A DNA stretch of 64,000 bases. Origin: Streptomyces pactum (GTDB taxonomy: Bacteria; Actinomycetota; Actinomycetes; Streptomycetales; Streptomycetaceae). This document shows, piece after piece, positions 8,131-16,453 of this stretch (positions within the stretch are counted from its first letter, which is position 1; every line of letters starts with the position of its first letter). The stretch is taken from positions 1,612,001-1,676,000 of the forward strand of contig NZ_JACYXC010000001.1 of assembly GCF_016031615.1 (NCBI RefSeq). The letters are read 5' to 3'. The notes beneath the pieces are model-generated. The model saw nothing but the letters and a program-made list of their open reading frames with translations, did no database searches and was not told the DNA's origin. A program made the translations under genes and the position numbers.

Positions 8131-8681
8131 ACGGGAAGTATGCCAAATGATCCGCACGACGCAAGTCGGGGTCCGCCATCCGGACCCCCGCGCCGACGGG
8201 GACGGGCCGCCGATCCGCCCGCGGGCGGGGCCCGGTGGGCCCGGGACACGCCCGGCCGCCGGCGGGCCGGGCCCGAGCGCGGCCCCGGCCGACCGTGGCC
8301 CCGGGCCCACGGCGGACCGCGGCGGGCCGTCCGTACGGCGCTCAGGCCGGAGACGGGCCGTCCGCCCGGCGAAGCCCCCACGGGGAACTGCCCGCGCGAC
8401 GGAAACCGGAACCGGGACCTGCCGCGCAGCGGCCCACCAGGGGCCCGGGCCCCACGACCCGGCGCCCCGCGACAGGGCACCGGGGACGACAGCCCAGGCC
8501 CCCATGCCGGCGCCCCGCGACGGGACGCCGACGGCGGGCGGCCGGGGAGACGGCGTCCCTGGACCTACGGCCGGGGGCGGCCCCGCCCGCCGCCCGTGCC
8601 CCGCGGCCGCGACGAGGGCCCGGCGGGCCGTGCACCCGGCCGCCCGGCGGGGCGGCGGCACGGCCCGGCGGCAGGCCCCGG
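8131..8681. other. Intergenic region upstream of the SAM-IV leader
   Basis: No supported gene. It should include the promoter of the riboswitch transcript near 8135-8180 and the 3' end of the trpD transcript. No clear promoter consensus is visible. Confidence 0.4.
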
Positions 8682-9752
8682 TCAGGCGTTGCTCAGCCGC
8701 ACCCAGCGCTCCAGCGCCTCCCGGGCCGCGCCGGAGTCGATCGACTCCGCGGCCCGCTCCATGCCGGCCGCGAGCTGCGGGGCGAGCGGGCCGGGGCCGG
8801 GGTCCAGGGAGACCAGCGCGGCCGCCGAGTTGAGCAGCACCGCGTCCCGGACCGGCCCGGTCTCGCCGGCGAGCAGCCGGCGCGCCACGTCGGCGTTGTA
8901 CGAGGCGTCGGCGCCGCGCAGCGCCTCCACCGGCACGAGGTCGATGCCGACGTCCCGCGGGTCGAACCGCTCCGGGCGTACCTCGCCGTCCCGTACCACC
9001 CACACCTGGGAGGTGGCGGTCACGGTCAGCTCGTCCAGGCCGTCGTCGCCCCGGAACACCAGCGCGGAGGAACCGCGTTCGGCGAGCACCCCGGCGAGGA
9101 TCGGCGCCATCCGGGCGTCCGCCACGCCGGTGGCCTGGGCGGTGACCCGGGCGGGGTTGGTCAGCGGGCCGAGGAAGTTGAAGGTGGTGGGGATGCCCAG
9201 TTCGCGGCGGGCCGCGGCGACGTGCCGCAGCGCCGGGTGGAACTTGACCGCGAAGCAGAAGGTGATGCCGGCCTGCTCCGCCACCTCTACCACCCGCGCC
9301 GGGGTCAGCTCCAGGTTCACGCCGAGCTTCTCCAGCACGTCGGAGGAGCCGCTGGCGGAGGAGGAGGCGCGGTTGCCGTGCTTGACCACCTTCACCCCGG
9401 CGCCGGCCACCACCAGCGCCGACATGGTGGAGATGTTGACGGTACGGGCCTGGTCGCCGCCGGTGCCGACGATGTCCACGGCCGGGCCGGGCACCTCGAT
9501 CAGGTTGGCGTGCGCGTACATCGCCCGGACCATGCCGGAGACCTCGCCGACGCTCTCGCCCTTGGCCCGCAGCGCCACCGCGAAGCCGGCGATCTGCGCG
9601 TCGGTGGCCTCCCCCCGCATGATCCGGTCCATCGCCCAGGCGGCGGCGTCGGCGGACAGGTCCTCGCCCGCCATCAGGGTGCCCAGGACGCCGCGCCAGT
9701 CGTGCGAGACGCCGCTGGAGGGTGTGCCGACGGGGGTAACCGTGTTCGTCAT
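8682..9752 (-). CDS. trpD: Anthranilate phosphoribosyltransferase
   Basis: 356 aa, the family's usual length. It transfers the phosphoribosyl group of PRPP to anthranilate, the second committed step of tryptophan synthesis. Visible motifs are the PRPP-binding DIVGTGGDQART, the loop KHGNRASSSASGSSD and FNFLGPLTNPA. The ATG at 9752 is preceded by AGGAG (minus-strand CAGGAGCACGG). It stands alone without other trp genes, as is usual for this locus in Streptomyces, and is oriented like the neighbouring P450 and respiratory genes. Confidence 0.96.
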   Translation of the reverse strand: MTNTVTPVGTPSSGVSHDWRGVLGTLMAGEDLSADAAAWAMDRIMRGEATDAQIAGFAVALRAKGESVGEVSGMVRAMYAHANLIEVPGPAVDIVGTGGDQARTVNISTMSALVVAGAGVKVVKHGNRASSSASGSSDVLEKLGVNLELTPARVVEVAEQAGITFCFAVKFHPALRHVAAARRELGIPTTFNFLGPLTNPARVTAQATGVADARMAPILAGVLAERGSSALVFRGDDGLDELTVTATSQVWVVRDGEVRPERFDPRDVGIDLVPVEALRGADASYNADVARRLLAGETGPVRDAVLLNSAAALVSLDPGPGPLAPQLAAGMERAAESIDSGAAREALERWVRLSNA

Positions 9753-10070
9753 CCGTGCTCCTGGGTGCGTCTGCTGAACGGGCGGGCGGGTGGTCCGCGG
9801 AAGGTGTCGGCCCGGCGTTCGGTCAGCGGCTCGGCGGTCCGAACGCGACTCCCGGCCCGCGGCCAGCCTAGCGGGACCGGCATTTGCCCCGGGAGCGCCG
9901 CTCACATACCGGGCGGTACCCCGCCGGCCGCGCCCCGCCGGCGCCCGCGGCCGGCACGCACCCCACCGCCCCCGCCCTGCCGCCCCTGCCCGGGTCACGT
10001 CCCCCCGCCCCGGCCCGGGCCCGCGCACCGGCTCCCCGGCGCCCCGGGCCGGTCCGCGGGGCCAGGCCGG
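9753..10070. other. Intergenic spacer between P450 and trpD with a possible hairpin
   Basis: No gene. An inverted repeat CCGGCCCGGG (10010-10019) and CCCGGGCCGG (10043-10052) lies 19 nt after the P450 stop and may terminate that transcript. The trpD promoter should be within 9753-9880. Confidence 0.4.
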
Positions 10071-11330
10071 TCAGCCCGTCCGGCGGGTGAGGGCGACCGG
10101 CAGCCGGGCGAAGGCGTGCGACCACAGGCTCGGCTTGGGCACCGGGTCGCCCGCCAGGGCGACGCCCGTGAAACGCCCGGCCATCGCCAGCAGCACCTCG
10201 GTGAGCATCATCCGGGAGAGCACGTCGCCCACGCAGTAGTGGATGCCCCGGCCGAAGGCGAGGTGTCTGCGCGCCGGGCGGTCGAGACGGACGCTGTCGG
10301 GGTCCTCGAAGACCCGTTCGTCCCGGTTGGCGGAGCCGAGCAGCAGCAGCACCACGTCGCCGGCCTCGATGGTCACGCCGTGGAGTTCGACGGGCTCCAG
10401 CGCGACCCGCCAGGACGCCTGCGTCGGCGACGCCAGCCGCACCACCTCGTCCACCAGGGCGTCGGCGCTGTCCGGGGCCGCGGCGAGGGCCGGCAGCAGC
10501 CCGGGCCGGCGGGCGCACAGCTCGACGGTGTTCCCCACGATGCCGGCGAAGGTGTCCAGCCCCGGCACCACGAGGAGCACGCAGATCGCGGCGAGCTGGT
10601 GGCGGGTGAACTCGTCGTCCAGTTCCCGGGAGCGGGCGAGCCGGGAAATCAGGTCGTCCCCGTGGCCGGTCCGCATTTCCAGCAGATGAACGAAATACGT
10701 CGTGCATTCGGCCAGTGCTTCCCGGCACCGGGCCGCCTGCTCGGGCGGGGGTGCGGCGCCCGGCTCCAGAATGCGGGCGATACGCGCGACCGACGACTGA
10801 AAACGGCTTCGGTCCTCCCGCGGAATACCGAGGAGGTCGCCGATGACCCGTGCCGCGAGCGGGGCGGCGAGCCCTTCCATGATCTCGAAGCGGTCCGGTG
10901 CCGCGTCCAGCAGCTCGGCGGTGAACCGCGCCGCGGCGTCCCGCAGGGTGGCGATCACGGCGGGCGTGAACGACCCCGCGACCAGCGAGCGGAGCCGGGT
11001 GTGACCGGGCGGGTCCAGCAGCTCGAAGAGCTTGGCGTCCCAGCCCTCCAGCCCCACCCCGAGGAACGACGGGTCCTCGGCCGCGGCCGCTCCGGTGGCC
11101 TCGGCCGCCATGCGGGAGCTGCCCAGGTTCTTCCCCATGCGCCGGTCCCGCAGCAGCGGCTCGCAGTCGGCGTAACGGCTCACCAGCCAGGTGCCCGGCG
11201 CGAGGGAAAGCACCGGGAATTCATCGCGGAGTTTTTGGTGGACGGCACGGGGATCGGCACGGAATACCGGGTCCGCGGGATCGAAGGAAATCCCGGCGAG
11301 ATCTCCCGGATGCGTGCTGTCGGTGGTCAC
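10071..11330 (-). CDS. Cytochrome P450
   Basis: 419 aa, the usual length of soluble actinobacterial P450s. It has the heme-thiolate loop HLAFGRGIHYCVG (FGxGxHxCxG), an ExxR pair in LVDEVVRL, and an I-helix LVVPGLDTFAG with the acid-Thr pair. The GTG at 11330 has GGGGAGG eight bases upstream; an earlier in-frame ATG would add 67 Arg-rich residues. No ferredoxin, reductase or biosynthetic genes flank it. It lies between trpD and qcrB, which I recall as adjacent in model Streptomyces, and its 5' portion is richer in A/T than its neighbours, so it may be an acquired gene. Substrate unknown. Confidence 0.93.
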   Translation of the reverse strand: MTTDSTHPGDLAGISFDPADPVFRADPRAVHQKLRDEFPVLSLAPGTWLVSRYADCEPLLRDRRMGKNLGSSRMAAEATGAAAAEDPSFLGVGLEGWDAKLFELLDPPGHTRLRSLVAGSFTPAVIATLRDAAARFTAELLDAAPDRFEIMEGLAAPLAARVIGDLLGIPREDRSRFQSSVARIARILEPGAAPPPEQAARCREALAECTTYFVHLLEMRTGHGDDLISRLARSRELDDEFTRHQLAAICVLLVVPGLDTFAGIVGNTVELCARRPGLLPALAAAPDSADALVDEVVRLASPTQASWRVALEPVELHGVTIEAGDVVLLLLGSANRDERVFEDPDSVRLDRPARRHLAFGRGIHYCVGDVLSRMMLTEVLLAMAGRFTGVALAGDPVPKPSLWSHAFARLPVALTRRTG

Positions 11331-11544
11331 GAGAATCGCCTCCCCGATCGCACCCGGGGTCCGTTCCGTAACGAACACTCGATGTGGGTTGCGATCCAGC
11401 CGGATCGTAGCCGCATTTCGGCCACCGGCCGTTGTTCGTGTCCGCAGAGTGGTCACCGGAGGGACCGGTGCCACGGAGCCCGCCCGCGGAAGGGCCCGGC
11501 ACGCCGGCCGCCGGCGCCGGACGCCGGACACGTGCGGGAACGCG

Positions 11545-11579
11545 GAAGGGCCCGCCGGGGGTGTCCCGGCGGGCCCTTC
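11545..11579 (-). terminator. Terminator of the ctaE-qcrCAB operon
   Basis: Perfect 15-bp arms (GAAGGGCCCGCCGGG and its complement) with a 5-nt loop start 36 nt after the qcrB stop. Position and strength fit the end of the respiratory operon. Confidence 0.75.
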
Positions 11580-11614
11580 ACAGCTGTGGCGTCAGCTGTG
11601 GGTGGTTGCGGAGA

Positions 11615-13246
11615 TCAGTGGTGGCCGTGGCCGCTGGTGATCTCGTGGTACTCCTCCGCGGTCGCCTTGGGGATCTGCGCGTCCTCGCCGTACATGCCCT
11701 TGGAGAGGCGGGCACGGAGCTTCTCGGAGCGCTTCACCTTGCGGCGCACGCCGTTCTCGTCGACCTCGGGGGCCAGTTCGAGCGGCTTGTGCTGCTCGTG
11801 CGCGGTGAGCGTGTGCATCTGGTCCTGCGGCAGCGGCTCGTGCACCTCGATGAACTCACCGTGCGGCAGCCGCTTGATGATGCCGGTCTCGCGACCGTGC
11901 AGCACCTTGTCGCGGTCGCGGCGCTGGAGGCCGAGGCAGATCCGCCGGGTGACGATGAAGGCGATCACCGGGCCGACGAAGAACGCGATCCGGACGAACC
12001 AGGTGATGGCGTTGATCGACATGTGGAAGTGCGTGGCCCACAGGTCGTTTCCACCACCGACCAGCATCACCAGGTACGCGGTGATCCAGGCGACACCGAA
12101 GGCGGTCCGGGTCGGCGCGTTGCGCGGGCGGTCCAGGATGTGGTGCTCGCGCTTGTCGCCGGTGATCCAGGACTCGATGAACGGGTAGACACCGATGGCC
12201 AGCAGCACGATCGGGAAGATCACGATCGGGATGAACACGCCGAGGACCAGCGTGTGACCCCACAGGTTGATCTCCCAGCCCGGCATCACACGGACCAGAC
12301 CCTCGGCGAAGCCGAGATACCAGTCCGGCTGGGCGCCGGTGGACACCTGGTCCGGCCGGTACGGGCCGATGGCCCACACCGGGTTGATCGTCGCCACCGC
12401 CGCGATGAACGCGATGACACCGAAGACCAGGAAGAAGAAGCCGCCCGCCTTCGCCATGTACACCGGCATCAGCGGCATACCGACGACGTTCTTCTCGGTC
12501 CGGCCGGGCCCGGCGAACTGGGTGTGCTTGTGGTAGAAGACCAGGATCAGGTGCGCCACCACCAGGCCGAGCATGATGCCCGGCAGCAGCAGGATGTGGA
12601 TGGAGTAGAACCTGGGGATGATGTCCGTGCCCGGGAACTCGCCGCCGAACAGGAACATCGACAGGTACGTGCCCACCAGCGGGATGGACAGCAGCACACC
12701 CTGCATGAAGCGGATACCGGTACCGGAGAGCAGGTCGTCCGGGAGCGAGTAGCCGGTGAAGCCGGTGAAGATGCCCAGCACCAGCAGCAGGAAGCCGAAG
12801 AGCCAGTTGATCTCACGCGGCTTGCGGAAGGCGCCGGTGAAGAAGACGCGCATCATGTGGACGAGCATGCCGCCCACGAAGATCAGCGCCGCCCAGTGGT
12901 GGATCTGCCGCATCAGCAGACCACCGCGGACCTCGAAGCTGATGTCCAGCGTGGACTTGAACGCCTCCGACATCCGCACGCCCTGCATGGGGACGTACGG
13001 GCCGTGGTAGACGACCTCGTTCATGCTGGGGTGGAAGAACAGCGTCAGATACACACCCGTGAGGATGATGATCACGAAGCTGTAGAGGCAGACCTCGCCG
13101 AGCATGAACGACCAGTGGTCCGGGAAGACCTTGCGGAGGTTCTTCTTGGCAGCGCCGTAGATGCCCAGCCGGCCGTCCATGTAGTCGGCGAAGCGCTCGC
13201 CGGCCGGGGCCTTGCCCCTGCGTCGCGTGTTGTCCTGGTTGCTCAT
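11615..13246 (-). CDS. qcrB: Cytochrome bc1 (bcc) complex cytochrome b subunit
   Basis: 543 aa. The quinol-oxidising membrane core of complex III. Heme-ligating histidines sit in RQIHHWAALIFVGGMLVHMM and in YSIHILLLPG…VVAHLILVFYHKH. The Qo-site motif appears as QPDWYLGF (the PEWY equivalent, typical of actinobacteria). Eight or more membrane segments are followed by a long charged C-terminal extension ending in SGHGHH, characteristic of actinobacterial QcrB. ATG at 13246 overlaps the qcrA stop in an ATGA, so translation is coupled. It is the last gene of ctaE-qcrC-qcrA-qcrB and part of the bcc-aa3 supercomplex. Confidence 0.97.
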   Translation of the reverse strand: MSNQDNTRRRGKAPAGERFADYMDGRLGIYGAAKKNLRKVFPDHWSFMLGEVCLYSFVIIILTGVYLTLFFHPSMNEVVYHGPYVPMQGVRMSEAFKSTLDISFEVRGGLLMRQIHHWAALIFVGGMLVHMMRVFFTGAFRKPREINWLFGFLLLVLGIFTGFTGYSLPDDLLSGTGIRFMQGVLLSIPLVGTYLSMFLFGGEFPGTDIIPRFYSIHILLLPGIMLGLVVAHLILVFYHKHTQFAGPGRTEKNVVGMPLMPVYMAKAGGFFFLVFGVIAFIAAVATINPVWAIGPYRPDQVSTGAQPDWYLGFAEGLVRVMPGWEINLWGHTLVLGVFIPIVIFPIVLLAIGVYPFIESWITGDKREHHILDRPRNAPTRTAFGVAWITAYLVMLVGGGNDLWATHFHMSINAITWFVRIAFFVGPVIAFIVTRRICLGLQRRDRDKVLHGRETGIIKRLPHGEFIEVHEPLPQDQMHTLTAHEQHKPLELAPEVDENGVRRKVKRSEKLRARLSKGMYGEDAQIPKATAEEYHEITSGHGHH

Positions 13247-14298
13247 CCGCGCTCCCAAAAGGCGGGGCCGACGGGCTCGGCGAAGTCGCCCATGGCCTCG
13301 AGGTAACCCTCGTCGTTCACGGTGATCCGCAGCTGCGGCAGCGCGTGACCGGCCGGACCGAAGATGACTCGGCCGCCGTCGGCGAGGTCGAACGTCGACT
13401 GGTGGCACGGGCACAGGACGTGGTGCGTCTGCTGCTCGTACAGGCTGATCGGGCAGCCGACGTGGGTGCAGATCTTGGAGAACGCGACGATGCCCTCGTG
13501 CGACCAGTCCAGCTCGCGCTTGTCCTTGATGTTGTCCGGCTGGATGCGGACGATCATCAGGGCGGCCTTGGCGATCTGCGTCTGGAAGTCGTGGTCGTGC
13601 TCCGACATGCCCTCGGGCATGGCGAAGGTGAGCGAACCGACGGAGATGTCCTCCGGCCGCAACGGCTGCATGGTGTTCTGGTTCATCAGCCGCTTGCCCT
13701 TGGCCCACTTGCTGCGGCGGAGCTTGTCCTCCGGCAGCGGACCGAGGTCACGCAGGAGCACCACGGCGGAGAGCGGGAACAGGGCCAGCGCGCCGAAGAG
13801 GGTGTTGCGGGCCAGCTTGCGGCGGCCGAAGCCGGAGTCCGCGGCGCCGTCCCGGAAGTCCTGGAACACCTGCTCGCGGACCTCGGGGGTGGCCTCGATC
13901 GGGTGCCGCTCGTGGACGATCTCGTGGTCCGACATCAGGGTGCGGGCCCAGTGGACCGCGCCCGCGCCGATGCAGAACAACGCCACCGCCAGGGTGGTCC
14001 CCAGGGCGAAGTTCAGCGCGCTGACGTGCCCCAGCGGGAAGATGTAGACGATCTTGTCCACCGGGAACGCCACGAAGGAGGCGATGAAGCCGACCGTGGC
14101 GAGCATCGACAGGGTGAACATGAACGCGACAGCGCGCTCGGAGCGCCGGGCGGCCTTCTCGTCGATGTCCTGGATGCGCGGCTCGTGCGGCGGCAGCCCG
14201 GGGTCGGCGAACGGGTCGTCGGGGACCGCCACCTCACCCGCGTGCTTGTCCTGCGCTGCGGGCAGGTTCTCTTCTTCTGGAATGTCTTGGGTACTCAT
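13243..14298 (-). CDS. qcrA: Cytochrome bc1 complex Rieske iron-sulfur subunit
   Basis: 351 aa. The Rieske 2Fe-2S protein that takes an electron from quinol at the Qo site. The cluster-binding boxes are CTHVGC and CPCHQS near the C-terminus. As in other actinobacteria there are three membrane segments instead of one. A twin-arginine motif (GFGRRKLAR) precedes the third, consistent with the known dual Sec/Tat insertion of Streptomyces QcrA. It overlaps qcrC upstream and qcrB downstream by ATGA junctions. Confidence 0.97.
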   Translation of the reverse strand: MSTQDIPEEENLPAAQDKHAGEVAVPDDPFADPGLPPHEPRIQDIDEKAARRSERAVAFMFTLSMLATVGFIASFVAFPVDKIVYIFPLGHVSALNFALGTTLAVALFCIGAGAVHWARTLMSDHEIVHERHPIEATPEVREQVFQDFRDGAADSGFGRRKLARNTLFGALALFPLSAVVLLRDLGPLPEDKLRRSKWAKGKRLMNQNTMQPLRPEDISVGSLTFAMPEGMSEHDHDFQTQIAKAALMIVRIQPDNIKDKRELDWSHEGIVAFSKICTHVGCPISLYEQQTHHVLCPCHQSTFDLADGGRVIFGPAGHALPQLRITVNDEGYLEAMGDFAEPVGPAFWERG

Positions 14299-15104
14299 GA
14301 CTTCTTGGCCTTTGCGGTCCGGGCGGCGACCCAGATGGTGACGGCGATCAGGGCGCCGAGGCCGAAGATCCAGCCGAACAGGCCCTCGGTGACGGGGCCG
14401 AGCCCGCCGAGTTCGAGGCCGCCCGGGGTCTCCGTCTTCGAGGTGTTGACCCGGTCGAGGTAGGCGATGATCTCCCGCTTCTCCTTCTCCGGCATGACCG
14501 TGTCAGGGAAGGAGGGCATGTTCTGCGGGCCGGTCTGCATCGCCTCGTAGACGTGCTTGGGGTCCACGTCGTCGAGCGGCGGCGCGTACTTGCCGTTGGT
14601 CAGGGCACCACCCTTACCGGTGAAGTTGTGGCACTGCGCGCAGTTCGTGCGGAACAGTTCTCCACCACGGGCGGCGTCCGCGCCCTCGGGGTTGTACTGC
14701 TGCTTGGTGGGCGTCACCGGACCGGCGCCGAGCGAGGCGATGTACGCGGCCAGCTGCTCGGTCTCGGTGTCGGTGTAGACCTTCTTCTTCTTCGGGACCT
14801 GGGCGCCGGGCTGCTGCGCGGGCATGCGCCCGGTGCTGACCTGGAAGTCCACTGCGGCCGAGCCGACCCCGACCAGACTGGGGCCGTCGCTCGTGCCCTG
14901 CCCGCCGGTGCCGTGGCAGGTAGCACAGCCCACGGCGTAGAGCTTCTTGCCCTCCTCGATGGCGAGGGACTGGGCGGAGTCATCGGCCTTCGCCTTGTCC
15001 GCGGGCGCGAACGCGGCGTACAGCCCCCCAGTGACCGCCAGCGCGAAGAGTAGGACGACGACCGCCGCCAGCGGATGGCGTCGTCGTGCGGAGAGCTTTT
15101 TCAC
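14295..15104 (-). CDS. qcrC: Cytochrome bc1 complex diheme cytochrome c subunit
   Basis: 269 aa. An N-terminal signal anchor is followed by two c-type heme motifs, CATCH and CAQCH, with the distal Met probably in the GRMPAQQPG and NMPSFPD loops, and a C-terminal membrane helix (GWIFGLGALIAVTIWVA). This diheme c1/c fusion replaces a mobile cytochrome c and passes electrons directly to CtaC in the bcc-aa3 supercomplex. The start at 15104 precedes an MKKLSARRR… signal. It is separated from ctaE by about 80 nt containing a palindrome. Confidence 0.97.
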   Translation of the reverse strand: MKKLSARRRHPLAAVVVLLFALAVTGGLYAAFAPADKAKADDSAQSLAIEEGKKLYAVGCATCHGTGGQGTSDGPSLVGVGSAAVDFQVSTGRMPAQQPGAQVPKKKKVYTDTETEQLAAYIASLGAGPVTPTKQQYNPEGADAARGGELFRTNCAQCHNFTGKGGALTNGKYAPPLDDVDPKHVYEAMQTGPQNMPSFPDTVMPEKEKREIIAYLDRVNTSKTETPGGLELGGLGPVTEGLFGWIFGLGALIAVTIWVAARTAKAKKS

Positions 15105-15161
15105 GGATTACCCCGGTGTCAGGATCTTCTGCGTCGATGCTTTGAGGACGTTGTTCCGGTG

Positions 15162-15178
15162 CGGGATGTGACATCCCG
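15162..15178 (-). repeat. Intercistronic palindrome between ctaE and qcrC
   Basis: CGGGATGT and ACATCCCG flank one base, giving a hairpin 9 nt after the ctaE stop. It may be an RNA-processing or attenuation site that sets subunit ratios; the function is inferred. Confidence 0.5.
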
Positions 15179-15186
15179 GCCGCGGA

Positions 15187-15807
15187 TTACTTGATCATGT
15201 AGATCGTGGCGAAGAGGCCGATCCAGACGACATCGACGAAGTGCCAGTAGTAGGACACGACGATGGCCGCCGTCGCCTGCTCGTGGGTGAACCTCTTGGC
15301 CGCGTACGTCCTGCCCAGGACCAGCAGGAAGGCGATCAGGCCGCCCGTCACGTGCAGTCCGTGGAAACCGGTGGTCAGGTAGAACACCGATCCGTACGGG
15401 TCGGACGAGAGCGACAGGCCCTCGTGCTTGACCAGCTCGGTGTACTCGAAGACCTGGCCGCCGATGAAGATCGCGCCCATGATGAAGGTGATCACGAACC
15501 ACAGGCGCAGCTTCTTCACGTCACCGCGCTCGGCGGCGAAAACGCCGAGCTGGCAGGTGAGCGAGGAGAGCACCAGGATCGTGGTGTTGGTCGCCGAGAA
15601 CGGGAAGTTCAGCGCATCGGCCTTTTCCGACCAGAAGTCGGCACCCGTCACCGATCGCAGGGTGAAGTACATCGCGAAGAGGGCCGCGAAGAACATCAGC
15701 TCGGAACTCAGCCAGATGATGGTTCCGACGCTGGTGAGGTTCGGTCGGTTGACCGACGGGTGCGCGTGCCCGGTATCTACTGCTGTTGCTGTCGCCACGA
15801 CCGACAT
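15187..15807 (-). CDS. ctaE: Cytochrome c oxidase (aa3) subunit III
   Basis: 206 aa. The five-helix actinobacterial form of subunit III. It contains the family features SSELMFFAALFAMYF, GQVFEYTELV, TTGFHGLHVTGG and VSYYWHFVDVVWIGLF. It stabilises the catalytic CtaD and its proton uptake. It is the first gene of the ctaE-qcrCAB operon, separate from ctaCDF as in other actinobacteria. The ATG at 15807 lies inside a 21-bp palindrome, which is unusual. Confidence 0.96.
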   Translation of the reverse strand: MSVVATATAVDTGHAHPSVNRPNLTSVGTIIWLSSELMFFAALFAMYFTLRSVTGADFWSEKADALNFPFSATNTTILVLSSLTCQLGVFAAERGDVKKLRLWFVITFIMGAIFIGGQVFEYTELVKHEGLSLSSDPYGSVFYLTTGFHGLHVTGGLIAFLLVLGRTYAAKRFTHEQATAAIVVSYYWHFVDVVWIGLFATIYMIK

Positions 15808-15818
15808 TATGTCGGTCG
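15798..15818 (-). promoter_or_regulatory. 21-bp perfect palindrome containing the ctaE start codon
   Basis: Arms CGACCGACAT and ATGTCGGTCG separated by one base. The ctaE initiation codon lies in the inner half. It could be a repressor operator or an RNA hairpin that hides the start. No regulator is known to me for this sequence. Confidence 0.5.
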
Positions 15819-16018
15819 CTTATCCAGCCCTCACTCCGGGGGGTGCCGTTCGGTGTGTCCGCGCCCTCCGCGCGGCCCGAACGGCCCATCGCCGCACCGT
15901 CCGTACCGCTGCTGGAAGCGGCTGATACGGAGTAGCATCCGTGGCCAGACACCGGTGGGGACACCCCGCGCGACGGTTTCCCGACCGCTGCTGTGCCGTC
16001 TACGAGCGTGGAGGAACC

Positions 16019-16423
16019 ATGCAGCCGACCGCCACGGTGCTGGTCTACAGCGACGACTCGACCGTTCGCGAGCAGGTCCGGCTGGCCGCCGGCCGCCGCC
16101 CCGCCCCGGACGTCCCGCCGGTGGAGTACCTGGAGTGCGCCACCCTCCCGGCCGTCCTGGAGGCGCTGGAGCACGGCGGGGTGGACGCCTGTGTGCTGGA
16201 CGCCGAGGCGGTTCCGGCGGGCGGGATGGGCGTGTGCCGGCAGATCAAGGACGAGATCTTCCGCTGCCCGCCGGTGGTGCTGCTGATCGCCCGCCCGCAG
16301 GACGCCTGGCTGGCCACCTGGAGCCGGGCCGAGGCCGCCGTCACCCATCCGGTGGACCCGGTGGAGTTCGCGGCCACGCTCGCGGGTCTGCTGCGCTCCC
16401 GCCGGCAGCTCGGCGCGGCCTGA
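16019..16423 (+). CDS. Small receiver-like (atypical response regulator) protein
   Basis: 134 aa with one CheY-like fold: VLVYSDDSTVREQ at the N-terminus (acidic pair), ACVLDAEAV where the phospho-acceptor strand is expected, and AAVTHPVDPVEF in place of the usual Lys-Pro segment. The lysine is absent and there is no output domain, so it is probably a pseudo-receiver or protein-interaction module. The ATG at 16019 follows GTGGAGGAACC. It is transcribed away from ctaE, with about 210 nt between the divergent starts. Role unknown; its fixed place beside the oxidase genes suggests a link to respiration, but that is inference. Confidence 0.75.
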   Translation: MQPTATVLVYSDDSTVREQVRLAAGRRPAPDVPPVEYLECATLPAVLEALEHGGVDACVLDAEAVPAGGMGVCRQIKDEIFRCPPVVLLIARPQDAWLATWSRAEAAVTHPVDPVEFAATLAGLLRSRRQLGAA

Positions 16424-16453
16424 TCCCGCCGGGCCCCGCGGCGGGGGGCCGGC

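Noticed and set aside
10071..11330. Secondary-metabolite gene cluster around the P450
   Set aside because: Neighbours are trpD and respiratory genes; no synthase, transporter or regulator of a pathway is linked.
8235..12188. 1317-codon plus-strand open frame
   Set aside because: It lies antisense to trpD, the P450 and qcrB, all of which have clear motifs on the minus strand.
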